From Chloroflexota bacterium (lineage in GTDB: Bacteria > Chloroflexota > Limnocylindria > Limnocylindrales > CSP1-4): DNA of 8,860 nt. The position numbers and the translations under genes are program-made. Location of the stretch: the NCBI GenBank assembly GCA_013695255.1, contig JACDAV010000365.1, positions 1 to 8,860 on the forward strand. The letters are read 5' to 3'. This document shows positions 1 to 6,257 of this stretch, piece by piece. A model generated the notes under the pieces. The model worked only from the letters and a program-made list of their open reading frames with translations, ran no database searches and was not told where the DNA came from. The first letter of the stretch is position 1. Each line of letters starts with the position of its first letter.

Positions 1-46
1 CCCGTCGCCGGGTCGGCCCGCTGCTGGTCACACGTTCCGAGGTCGG

Positions 47-1228
47 TCAGTCACCGGTCTCGGCGTTGTCACAGAGCGTGGGCATGCACGGATCGAGCGA
101 ACCGTCCTCGAGCGCCGCGAGGGCCTCGTCGACCGCCTCCTGGAGGCCTTCGGGGACCGGGTCGAGGTTGGTGAAGGGCGACAGGCCGATCCCGTCGTTC
201 TTCGCGTCGTTGAAGAAGTTGCCGTTCTCGGCGCCGCCCTGCGGCCCGTCCTCGGCGTACCGCTGGATGGCCTGGGAGGTGGCTTCCTGCAGCTTCTTCT
301 CCGCGCTGGTGATGATGCACTCCGCGGCATCCGGCAGCGAGGCGTGCTGGTCGACGTCAACACCGATGCCCGAGACGCCGCCCGCGCAGGCGGCGCGCAG
401 CGCGCCGGCGCCCGTGAGGCCCGCCACCTGGAAGATGACGTCCGCGTCCTGCTGGATCATCGCGTTGGCCGCGGCCTCGCCCTTCGCCGGGTCGTTGAAG
501 TCCTCGGCGTACTGCACGAGCACCTTGATGTCCGGGTTCACGGACGCGGCACCGTTCCGGTAGCCGTTGATGTAGGCGAGGACCGGCGGCACGTCGGACT
601 GGCCGCCAACCGCGCCGATGACGCCGGTCTCGCTGACCGTCGCGGCCACGATGCCCGCGAGGTAGCCGGGCTGCGCTTCGGCGAAGAGGATGCCCTGGTA
701 GTTCGGCGGGTTCGGCGGAGCGACGAACTGGTCGATCCCGAAGAACTGGATGTCCGGGTTCTGGAGGGCGGCGACGCGCGTGTCGGTACCGATCAGGAAG
801 CCGACCGTCACGATGATGTTGTAGCCCTGGTCGACGAACTGCTGGATGTTGGCGGCGTAGTCGGCCGTGTTGGCCGTCACGATGTTCTGCGGCTCGGGCG
901 CGCCGATCGCCTTCGCGCCGTCCTGGACGCCCTTCCAGCTGAACTCGTTGAACGACTTGTCCTCGAGCGCGCCGATGTCCGTGACCACGCCGATCTTCAG
1001 CTGCGACGGGTCGACCGGAGCGGCGCTCGCACTCGCGCTGGGCGCTTCGGAGGCGGCGCTGCCGCTCGGCGCTTCGGACGCGGCGCTGCCGCTCGGCGCC
1101 TGGGACGCGGCCGCCGATGGGCTGGCCGAGGGCGCCGTGCTCGGTGCCTGGCTGGTGGTGCCGGTGTTCGTACAGGCCGCGACTGCCATCAGCATCGCGA
1201 CGAGCACGATCAGGGCTCGTGTGCGCAT
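47..1228 (-). CDS. BMP/PnrA-family substrate-binding lipoprotein of an ABC transporter
   Basis: The 393-residue product is an extracytoplasmic solute receptor of the BMP (basic membrane protein/PnrA/Med) family. Characterised members bind purine nucleosides for an ABC importer. Residues 1-19 form a lipoprotein signal peptide: basic MRTR, a hydrophobic core, then the lipobox VAAC with the lipidated Cys at 19. Residues 20-76 are a low-complexity Ser/Ala/Pro/Glu tether. The folded domain starts at LKIGVVTDIG (77-86) and continues with EDKSFNE, then the family signatures GQSDVPPVLAYINGYRNG, FNDPAKGEAA, DADVIFQVAGLTGAGAL and GVDVDQ. The start at 1228 is chosen because a strong AGGAGG lies 5 bases upstream; an ATG at 1255 gives a poorer, acidic N-terminus. 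The C-terminal tail has two cysteines (CMPTLC). No permease or ATPase is visible; they may lie beyond the left edge, downstream. The family is confident; the ligand is inferred. Confidence 0.93.
   Translation of the reverse strand: MRTRALIVLVAMLMAVAACTNTGTTSQAPSTAPSASPSAAASQAPSGSAASEAPSGSAASEAPSASASAAPVDPSQLKIGVVTDIGALEDKSFNEFSWKGVQDGAKAIGAPEPQNIVTANTADYAANIQQFVDQGYNIIVTVGFLIGTDTRVAALQNPDIQFFGIDQFVAPPNPPNYQGILFAEAQPGYLAGIVAATVSETGVIGAVGGQSDVPPVLAYINGYRNGAASVNPDIKVLVQYAEDFNDPAKGEAAANAMIQQDADVIFQVAGLTGAGALRAACAGGVSGIGVDVDQHASLPDAAECIITSAEKKLQEATSQAIQRYAEDGPQGGAENGNFFNDAKNDGIGLSPFTNLDPVPEGLQEAVDEALAALEDGSLDPCMPTLCDNAETGD
1041..1114. repeat. 27-base tandem repeat in the lipoprotein tether
   Basis: Two near-identical 27-base units (1041-1067 and 1068-1094, one mismatch) are followed by a degenerate partial third unit (1095-1114). 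On the coding strand they encode the 9-residue unit SGSAASEAP in the tether of the BMP lipoprotein (about residues 39-63). The unit length is a multiple of three, so gain or loss of a copy would change tether length without a frameshift. Confidence 0.85.
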
Positions 1229-1233
1229 TGATT

Positions 1234-1239
1234 CCTCCT
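1234..1239 (-). promoter_or_regulatory. Ribosome binding site of the BMP lipoprotein gene
   Basis: A perfect AGGAGG on the minus strand sits 5 bases before the ATG at 1228. It decides this start over the in-frame upstream ATGs at 1255 and 1246. Confidence 0.8.
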
Positions 1240-1324
1240 CGAGCATCGCGTCCACGTCACATGATCGGACGAGGGGCCGCGGCGACAGCGCGGTCCCTCC
1301 CGTGGCGGGCGACCGTTGGCGCGC

Positions 1325-1353
1325 ATCCTATCGATGGGCTTCCGGCCGGGCAA
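1325..1353 (-). promoter_or_regulatory. Candidate sigma-70-type promoter for the BMP lipoprotein gene
   Basis: Reading the minus strand, TTGCCC (1353-1348) and TAGGAT (1330-1325) are separated by exactly 17 bases, and each matches the consensus hexamer at 4 of 6 positions. Initiation near 1318 would give a leader of about 90 bases ending in the strong AGGAGG. I checked the leader for a purine riboswitch, which would suit a nucleoside receptor, and recognised none. In GC-rich DNA such a match can arise by chance. Confidence 0.4.
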
Positions 1354-1492
1354 GTGCCGGCGGGCCGAGGATGCCGCGACGCATGATAGGCGTTCGGCAG
1401 CCTCCGCGGGCGGCCGACCGGATTTCTCCGAGGCGATCGGGGCACCCTGCGCCGCTCCGGGCAGCGGCGGCCGGGGCATACTGGCGACGCTG

Positions 1493-1500
1493 AAAGGAGG
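1493..1500 (+). promoter_or_regulatory. Ribosome binding site of the GDSL hydrolase gene
   Basis: AAAGGAGG lies 3 bases before the GTG at 1504. The spacing is short, but this strong site supports the GTG. The next in-frame GTG would remove the n-region of the signal peptide. A CATACT hexamer at 1478-1483 resembles a -10 box but has no recognisable -35 partner. Confidence 0.65.
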
Positions 1501-1503
1501 GCG

Positions 1504-2244
1504 GTGACGGACGACAGCGGCCCGCTCGGCCGGACGGTCACGGTGCTCGGGCTGCTGGGGATCGTCCTGGCTGCCGCGGCCTGCCGCCCCTCCGGCGCGC
1601 CGTCGCCGTCCGCCGGCTCGCCGATTGCCGCTGGCCGGTCCGGCGTCCTTCGCTACGTCGCGCTCGGCGACTCGTACACGATCGGGACGTCCGTGCCGGA
1701 GGCTGAGCGCTGGCCGAACCAGCTGGTGGACCGGCTGGGTACCGCCTCGCCGGCCCTCGAGCTCGTCGCCAACCTGGGGGTGAACGGCTACACCTCGCAG
1801 GACGTGGTCGATCGCGAGCTGCCCGCCCTCGAGGAGCTCCGTCCCGAGTTCGCGTCACTCCTCGTCGGGGTGAACGACGTCGTGCAGGGCGTGCCGCCCG
1901 AGACGTTCGAAGCCAACGCGGTCGTCATCCTCGACGATCTCCTCGCCCGTCTGCCGCCTGCTCGGATCGTCGTCGTCGCCACGCCGGACTACACGGTGAC
2001 GCCGCAGGGCGCGGCCTACGGGGACCCGGCGCTGCAGGCCGCCGGGATCGTCCGCAACAACGCGATCCTCGAGCGCCTGGCCACGGAGCGCGGGATCGCC
2101 TGGGTCGACATTCACGACATCTCGCTGCGCGCCGGGGAGGATCGCACACTCGTCGCGGGCGACGGACTCCACCCGAGCGGAACGCAGTACCGCGCCTGGG
2201 TCGATCGGGTCGCGCCGGTGGTCGAAGACCTGCTCGGCCGCTGA
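1504..2244 (+). CDS. SGNH/GDSL-family hydrolase, predicted lipoprotein
   Basis: The 246-residue product is a serine esterase or lipase-like hydrolase of the SGNH superfamily. All expected blocks are visible. Block I is ALGDSYTIG with nucleophile Ser57. Block II is NLGVNG around Gly92. Block III is VGVNDV with oxyanion-hole Asn124. Block V is GDGLHPSG with Asp220 and His223 completing the triad. The N-terminus has a hydrophobic stretch (about 12-26) ending in AAAAC, so Cys27 is probably lipidated and the enzyme tethered outside the membrane. The residue before Cys is Ala, as expected for a lipobox, although the n-region carries only one Arg (R10). A short Pro/Ser/Ala/Gly spacer (28-47) precedes the domain. 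Substrate cannot be told; acyl esters of lipids, glycans or small molecules are all possible. Confidence 0.9.
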   Translation: MTDDSGPLGRTVTVLGLLGIVLAAAACRPSGAPSPSAGSPIAAGRSGVLRYVALGDSYTIGTSVPEAERWPNQLVDRLGTASPALELVANLGVNGYTSQDVVDRELPALEELRPEFASLLVGVNDVVQGVPPETFEANAVVILDDLLARLPPARIVVVATPDYTVTPQGAAYGDPALQAAGIVRNNAILERLATERGIAWVDIHDISLRAGEDRTLVAGDGLHPSGTQYRAWVDRVAPVVEDLLGR

Positions 2245-2261
2245 GCCCTGGCACCACCGGG

Positions 2262-2280
2262 GATGCAATACCGTTGCATC
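2262..2280. promoter_or_regulatory. Perfect 7-base dyad, candidate operator upstream of the SDR gene
   Basis: GATGCAA-TACCG-TTGCATC is a perfect inverted repeat with 7-base arms and a 5-base centre. It lies 17 bases after the GDSL hydrolase stop and 55 bases before the SDR start. It is AT-richer than its surroundings and has no following T-run, so it looks more like a binding site for a dimeric repressor than an intrinsic terminator. No cognate regulator gene is in the window. Confidence 0.45.
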
Positions 2281-2335
2281 GCCACTCGCGGCGCGCTCGG
2301 CGCGACCGGTCCCCCGGCTCCCGGACGATGCGGTC

Positions 2336-3490
2336 ATGAATCGATCCGACATCCTCCGGGCGCTTCGCCGCCCGCGAACCGAACGACCGCGCATCCGTCT
2401 CGGCAACGTCGACCGGCTCTTCCCGGGTGGTCGAGGCGAGCCGGCCGTCACGGCGCGCACCGGCGCGCGAGGATCGAAGGGGCTCTCGGGACCGGCGGAG
2501 CGGCAGGTGGTCGTCGTGACCGGCGCGTCCGCGGGGGTTGGGCGCGCCGTCGCCCACGCCTTCGCCGACCGCGGCGACAGCGTCGCGCTGATCGCCCGCG
2601 ACGCGCTCGCCCTCGAGGAGGTCGCCCACGAGGTCGAGTCCCGCGGCGGGCGGTCGCTCGTCCTGCCGCTGGACGTCTCGAACGCGGACGCCGTGGAGGC
2701 GGCGGCCGCGGGCGTCGAGGCGGAGCTCGGGCCGATCGATGTCTGGGTCAACAACGCCATGGTCTCGGTCTTCTCGCCCGTCCGCGAGATGACCGCTGAC
2801 GAGTACCGGCGCGTCACCGAGGTGACCTATCTCGGCTATGTCCACGGCACCCTGTCCGCCCTCCGCCGGATGCTGCCCAGGGACCGCGGCGTGATCGTCC
2901 AGGTCGGATCCGCCCTGGCGTACCGGGCCATCCCCCTCCAGTCCGCGTACTGCGCCGCGAAGCACGCCATCAACGGGTTCAGCGAGTCGCTCCGCACGGA
3001 GCTGCTCCACGACGGCAGCTCGGTCCGAGTCACCCAGGTCCATTTGCCGGCGGTCAACACGCCACAGTTCGACTGGGTCCGCAGCCGCCTCCCGGGACGC
3101 GCGCAGCCGGTCCCGCCGATCTACCAGCCCGAGGTCGCCGCACAGGGAATCGTGTGGGCCGCCGACCATGACCGGCGCGAGCTCGTCATCGGGCTGTCGG
3201 CCGACATGGCGATCCTCGGCCAGAAGGTTGCGCCAGATCTCCTCGACCGGTACCTCGGGCGGACGGGGTTCCACGCGCAGCAGGCGGACGAGGCGGAGGC
3301 CCCCGGTCGTCCGGACAATCTCTTCGCGCCGGTGTCCGGCCTGCACCGGACGCACGGCCGTTTCGACGACCAGGCGAAGGCCTCGAGCCGGCACCTCTGG
3401 TGGTCGACCCGGGTGGGTCCGCTCCCGACCGCCGTCATCGGGGCGGCGGTGGGCGGTCTCGCCGTCCTGGGCCTGGCCCGCCGGCGATAG
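2336..3490 (+). CDS. SDR-family oxidoreductase with C-terminal membrane anchor
   Basis: The 384-residue product is an NAD(P)-dependent short-chain dehydrogenase/reductase of the classical type. Residues 57-69 (QVVVVTGASAGVG) form the first Rossmann strand and the TGxxxGxG cofactor loop. VNNAM carries Asn139 and Asn140; Met replaces the usual Gly after NNA. Ser192, Tyr205 and Lys209 (YCAAK) complete the catalytic set. The product is longer than a typical 250-residue SDR at both ends. About 56 Arg-rich residues precede the fold, and a tail of roughly 110 residues (PPIYQPEVAAQGIVWAA onward) ends in a hydrophobic helix (about 363-381) and RRR. This tail is familiar from a subgroup of membrane-associated bacterial SDRs of unknown substrate. 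No Shine-Dalgarno precedes the ATG, so the true start could lie further in. The stop is 9 bases from the convergent neighbour's stop. Confidence 0.88.
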   Translation: MNRSDILRALRRPRTERPRIRLGNVDRLFPGGRGEPAVTARTGARGSKGLSGPAERQVVVVTGASAGVGRAVAHAFADRGDSVALIARDALALEEVAHEVESRGGRSLVLPLDVSNADAVEAAAAGVEAELGPIDVWVNNAMVSVFSPVREMTADEYRRVTEVTYLGYVHGTLSALRRMLPRDRGVIVQVGSALAYRAIPLQSAYCAAKHAINGFSESLRTELLHDGSSVRVTQVHLPAVNTPQFDWVRSRLPGRAQPVPPIYQPEVAAQGIVWAADHDRRELVIGLSADMAILGQKVAPDLLDRYLGRTGFHAQQADEAEAPGRPDNLFAPVSGLHRTHGRFDDQAKASSRHLWWSTRVGPLPTAVIGAAVGGLAVLGLARRR

Positions 3491-3499
3491 CCCCGGGCT

Positions 3500-3988
3500 C
3501 TACCTCGAGCGACGGGGGAGCGCTCGCTCCACGAGCAGCCCGAGGACCGCTCCGAACAGGGCATGGGCGGCGATCATCGTGGGCGGACGGCCGGGCTCGT
3601 CGTCCGTGGCCTGGGGCAGGAACCGCATGGCCGGGATCCAGCCGAGATAGCTGACCGCCCAGATCGCGAGGGCGTAGGTGGAGCCGTGGAAGAGTGGCCC
3701 GCCGGGCGTCCGGGTCCGGTTCCGGAGCACCGCGTAGACCGTGCCGGCGGCGGCCCCGAATGCGAAATGCCCGAGCCATCCGAGTCGCCGGCGCTCAGCG
3801 TGCCCCATCACGTGCCCGCCCGGTGTCCGCTGGACGGCCTTGCGCGCGATCGCGTGCGGCGGGAGCTCGCTCACCAGGCCGGCTCGCTGCGCGCCGATCA
3901 TCAGCGCGCTCATGGCGCCGGTCGCGGCAAGCCCTCCGGCGGCCCCGACGGCGGCCATGCGGAGGTCGGTCGGCACCGTCTGGCTCAT
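3500..3988 (-). CDS. Small four-helix membrane protein, function unknown
   Basis: The product is 162 residues from the ATG at 3988, or 168 from a GTG at 4006; neither has a clear ribosome binding site. Four hydrophobic helices are visible at about 11-33, 69-88, 101-121 and 137-155, and the tail is basic (PRRSR). The loop between helices 1 and 2 is long and basic, with several histidines. Helices 2 and 4 share the pattern HxxFGAxxG (His74 to Gly82 and His142 to Gly150), suggesting internal pseudo-symmetry. The sequence style resembles uncharacterised DUF1440/YagU-like or DUF6789-like inner-membrane proteins, but I cannot assign it to one of them. It is the last gene of the minus-strand cluster, starting 57 bases (39 from the GTG) after the APH gene, which suggests co-transcription. 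Confidence 0.75.
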   Translation of the reverse strand: MSQTVPTDLRMAAVGAAGGLAATGAMSALMIGAQRAGLVSELPPHAIARKAVQRTPGGHVMGHAERRRLGWLGHFAFGAAAGTVYAVLRNRTRTPGGPLFHGSTYALAIWAVSYLGWIPAMRFLPQATDDEPGRPPTMIAAHALFGAVLGLLVERALPRRSR

Positions 3989-4045
3989 CGGTCGAGCATC
4001 GTTCACCGACGGGCAGCCGGCGACGGCTGGCCGTGCGGCCGGCTA

Positions 4046-4867
4046 TCAGACCTCTTGCAGCACCCCTTCGAGGTACCGCTCGAGCCGGGCGAGCGCGTCT
4101 CCGCTGGCGGGATGGGCGACCAGGTCCGGAACGTAGTCGAGGACCGTGCGGATGTCCCACCATCGCTGGTGCTCGGTCGAGCCACCCGCCTCCCGGTAGA
4201 GGCGTTCGACGAGGTCGGCGACGGCGGGGCCGTGATCGATGGCGAGATTGCCGCGCAGGTGCGCGAGGTCGGCGGCCGGCGGTCCCCAGGACGCTGCCGT
4301 CCAGTCGACGATGCCGGTGAGGCGTCCGGCGCGCCACAGCGTGTTGCCCGGATGGAAGTCGCGGTGAAGGAAGGTCGACACCCGGGCGGCCGGCCTCGAC
4401 CCAGCCACCGCCAGGGCTCGCGCCCACAGGTCCGGCCGACCTGAACCGGGTGGCGGGGCGATCTCGTCGAGTCTCGAGTAGCTCCGGAACGGATGGGCGA
4501 TGTCCTCAAGCCCCGCGTCGACGCCGTGGATCCTCACGAGCCAGGTCGCGAGCTGGCGGAGGACGTCCGGTCGCCGGGTCGCCGGAAGGCTCGGTGGGCG
4601 GCCGGGAAGGCGCGTGGCGAGGATGGCCGGCACACCGGCACGCGCCCCGTCCGTGTCGAGCGCCACGACCCGTGGCGCGGGGATGTCCGGGGCCGACGCC
4701 GCGAGGCGATCGAGCACGGCGGCCTCGGTGGCGGGTGGGAACGTGGGATCCTCGCGCTCCCAGCCGGGTCGGGCCCATCGGCGCAGGACCAGCTCGTGGC
4801 GGCGGGCGTCCTGCACGACCGAGAGCGCGTGCGTGGCGAGCCAGCCTCCGGCTCCCAGCGGGCGCAC
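4046..4867 (-). CDS. Aminoglycoside phosphotransferase (APH)-fold kinase
   Basis: This is an ATP-dependent small-molecule kinase of the APH/choline-kinase fold. HRDFHPGN is the catalytic loop (H168, D170 as general base, N175; numbering from the GTG at 4867). IVDWTAASWGPPAADLAHLRGN is the DFG-equivalent segment with metal-binding D188. The N-lobe includes HELVLRRW and a PxxxPxPRVVALD stretch typical of the family. From the GTG the product has 273 residues, slightly short. The reading frame upstream still encodes plausible family sequence (PPRDALAWALAAVGPGARL, about 30 residues), but the 107 bases after the carboxypeptidase stop contain no in-frame ATG, GTG or TTG before 4867. Either the GTG is the start or a rare codon is used. 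The fold also includes homoserine, choline and macrolide kinases, so resistance should not be assumed. Confidence 0.8.
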   Translation of the reverse strand: MRPLGAGGWLATHALSVVQDARRHELVLRRWARPGWEREDPTFPPATEAAVLDRLAASAPDIPAPRVVALDTDGARAGVPAILATRLPGRPPSLPATRRPDVLRQLATWLVRIHGVDAGLEDIAHPFRSYSRLDEIAPPPGSGRPDLWARALAVAGSRPAARVSTFLHRDFHPGNTLWRAGRLTGIVDWTAASWGPPAADLAHLRGNLAIDHGPAVADLVERLYREAGGSTEHQRWWDIRTVLDYVPDLVAHPASGDALARLERYLEGVLQEV

Positions 4868-4928
4868 GGCGACGAGCCTCGCGCCTGGACCGACGGCCGC
4901 CAGGGCCCACGCGAGCGCGTCCCGCGGG

Positions 4929-4942
4929 GGAGGGCTCCCTCC
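4929..4942 (-). other. Short inverted repeat embedding a Shine-Dalgarno-like motif
   Basis: On the minus strand AGGAGGGAGCCCTCCC contains GGAGGG and CCCTCC around a 2-base centre. It lies in the gap between the carboxypeptidase stop (4975) and the GTG assigned to the APH gene (4867). The purine arm is a good anti-16S match, yet no usual start codon follows in the APH frame at a suitable distance. A 2-base loop is too tight for all six pairs to form, so the RNA hairpin would be smaller. Confidence 0.3.
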
Positions 4943-4974
4943 TCGCCAGGTCGGCCGCGGCGCTCCGCCCTCGC

Positions 4975-6105
4975 CTACTGCAGAGACCAGAGCACCTCGC
5001 GAGGCGTCAACCCGCTGCGGGCGATGGCCGCGGCTCGCTCCCGGCCGACATATCGGACGTGCCACGGTTCGTAGCTGTAGCAGGTTCGATTGAACGCGCC
5101 GCGCGGGTAGCTGACGACGAAGCCGTACCGCCAGGAGTTCTGGGCGACCCAGGCACCGGCGGGCGTCGCCGCCCAGTCGCCATAGTCCCACGGCGCGGCC
5201 CCGCCCTCGCTGGTCAGGTCGATGGTCGTGCCGAGCTGGTGCTCCGAGTGGCCCGGCCGGGCGCTGGTGCGCAACGCCGCGTCATAGCCGCTCACGTTGA
5301 CCCAGTTCTGGAACGTGCCCTGCTGCTTTGAGTAGCTGCGGTAGGCGCTGACCACCGCCAGCGGTGCTCCGGCTGCTCGGGCGGCGGCCGCCATGGCCGC
5401 CAGATCGCCGACCACGAGGCTGCGGACGGCATAGCCGCCGTTCAGCCCGGCTGCCGATGTGTCGACCAGGTCGCCCGGGGCATAGCTGGCCGGCAGCTGG
5501 TAGGTCGTGTCGAGCAGCGTCCGGCTCCAGTCGCCGAGGCCACGGTGCGGCGTGAGCACGTCGAGGTAGGCGCAGCTCGGCAGGGGACCGCCGAGGTTCG
5601 GGGCCGCGGCAGGTGCCGGCTTCGATGAGCCACCAGAGCCGCCCGACGACGAGTTCCCGGCGGGCGAGCCAGCCGAGAGCACGCCACTCGAGGGGGATCC
5701 ACCGGACGAGGGGCCCATACCCGAGACGGTGACCGGCGGCGGGGTGGCGGCGAGGATCGTGCCCGGCGAGACCGACGGGACCGGCTGCGGTGGACGTGTC
5801 GCCGCCGCCCGCGGTCGCGGCGTCAGCGCGGGCTTTTCGGTCCCCCCGCGAACGGCCTCCTCCGCCGGGGCAGCGGAGGCGATCGTCCGCTCGGTCGCCC
5901 GGCTGGGTGCGTCGGAGAAGGACGGATCGGCCGCGGCGCCCAGGCGCCCGTCGGCCGGCGCGGGTCGCTGGTCGGCGGACGAGGGACCAGCCGAGAGCAG
6001 CGTCGCGGCCACGATCACGGCAAGCTGTGCCGCAACGACCGCGCGGAGCGCGACCGTCAGCGAGGGGAAAGCGCGGTAGCTGCGGCGGATGGCCGGTGCG
6101 TGCAT
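4975..6105 (-). CDS. M15/VanY-type D-alanyl-D-alanine carboxypeptidase, membrane-anchored or secreted
   Basis: The 376-residue product is a zinc peptidase that would trim the terminal D-Ala from peptidoglycan stem peptides outside the membrane. The catalytic domain covers about residues 178-376. SAYRSYSKQ (253-261) is the VanY substrate-side motif. SARPGHSEHQLGTTIDL supplies zinc ligands His289 and Asp296. EPWHVRYVG supplies catalytic Glu346 and the third ligand His349. Residues 7-21 are basic and 22-39 hydrophobic, forming a signal peptide or anchor; a possible cleavage point is after SSA (42-44). A Pro/Ala/Ser/Gly tether of about 130 residues follows. Cys178 and Cys342 could form a disulfide. 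The ATG at 6105 places the basic region directly before the hydrophobic helix; it lacks a Shine-Dalgarno. An in-frame TTG at 6204 would add 33 unlikely residues. VanY-like enzymes need not mean glycopeptide resistance; no vanHAX or vanRS genes are present. Confidence 0.92.
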   Translation of the reverse strand: MHAPAIRRSYRAFPSLTVALRAVVAAQLAVIVAATLLSAGPSSADQRPAPADGRLGAAADPSFSDAPSRATERTIASAAPAEEAVRGGTEKPALTPRPRAAATRPPQPVPSVSPGTILAATPPPVTVSGMGPSSGGSPSSGVLSAGSPAGNSSSGGSGGSSKPAPAAAPNLGGPLPSCAYLDVLTPHRGLGDWSRTLLDTTYQLPASYAPGDLVDTSAAGLNGGYAVRSLVVGDLAAMAAAARAAGAPLAVVSAYRSYSKQQGTFQNWVNVSGYDAALRTSARPGHSEHQLGTTIDLTSEGGAAPWDYGDWAATPAGAWVAQNSWRYGFVVSYPRGAFNRTCYSYEPWHVRYVGRERAAAIARSGLTPREVLWSLQ

Positions 6106-6223
6106 GCACCAACAGTCGACCGGCGGTCGCGGCGGAGATACCCGTCGATTGGGTGGTGCGGGGGCCGGACCAAAGTCCTCCTTGCCGACCGTACCGGCCC
6201 CCAATCAAGGTTCAGCCGGCGCC

Positions 6224-6238
6224 CCGAGCGCGGCTCGG
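6224..6238. promoter_or_regulatory. GC-rich dyad in the carboxypeptidase/dnaE divergent spacer
   Basis: CCGAGC-GCG-GCTCGG is a perfect 6-base inverted repeat with a 3-base centre. It ends 5 bases before the candidate dnaE -10 box, covering the place where a -35 element would be. It could be an operator or chance symmetry in GC-rich DNA. The rest of the 152-base spacer shows a smaller dyad (CGACC-GGC-GGTCG, 6117-6129) next to the carboxypeptidase start and nothing else I recognise. Confidence 0.25.
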
Positions 6239-6243
6239 CGGGC

Positions 6244-6249
6244 TACCAT
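6244..6249 (+). promoter_or_regulatory. Candidate -10 element for a leaderless dnaE transcript
   Basis: TACCAT fits the TAnnnT -10 pattern and ends 8 bases before the dnaE GTG at 6258. Transcription starting about 7 bases downstream would begin at or next to the start codon, giving a leaderless message. This agrees with the lack of any Shine-Dalgarno before the GTG. There is no clear -35 box. Confidence 0.4.
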
Positions 6250-6257
6250 TGACCCCC

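Noticed and set aside
344..1231. A 295-codon plus-strand open frame opposite the BMP lipoprotein
   Set aside because: The minus frame has a lipobox, a ribosome binding site and family motifs. The plus frame is compositionally odd and ends in Gly/Arg/Ala repeats mirroring the lipoprotein tether.
1229..1318. Purine riboswitch in the BMP lipoprotein leader
   Set aside because: A nucleoside receptor gene could have one, but I see no conserved core or three-helix layout. The leader is GC-rich and contains no recognised aptamer.
1256..1503. tRNA or small RNA gene in the divergent spacer
   Set aside because: I found no cloverleaf, T-loop consensus or terminator hairpin with T-run in this stretch.
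2262..2280. Intrinsic terminator after the GDSL hydrolase gene
   Set aside because: The stem is only 7 bases, not GC-rich, and no T-run follows on either strand, so an operator is the better reading.
1925..3394. A 489-codon minus-strand open frame across the GDSL hydrolase and SDR genes
   Set aside because: It spans two well-supported plus-strand genes and their spacer, and its product is Arg-rich and low-complexity with no family signature. It is a GC-bias artefact.
4868..5191. N-terminal extension of the APH-fold kinase to an ATG at 5191
   Set aside because: It would overlap the carboxypeptidase coding sequence by over 200 bases, and the overlapped part reads as out-of-frame VanY sequence. 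Only the last 30 or so residues before the GTG at 4867 look family-like.
4975..6105. Glycopeptide-resistance (van) cluster
   Set aside because: The carboxypeptidase is VanY-like, but vanH, vanA-type ligase, vanX and the vanRS regulators are absent. M15 enzymes are common in susceptible bacteria.
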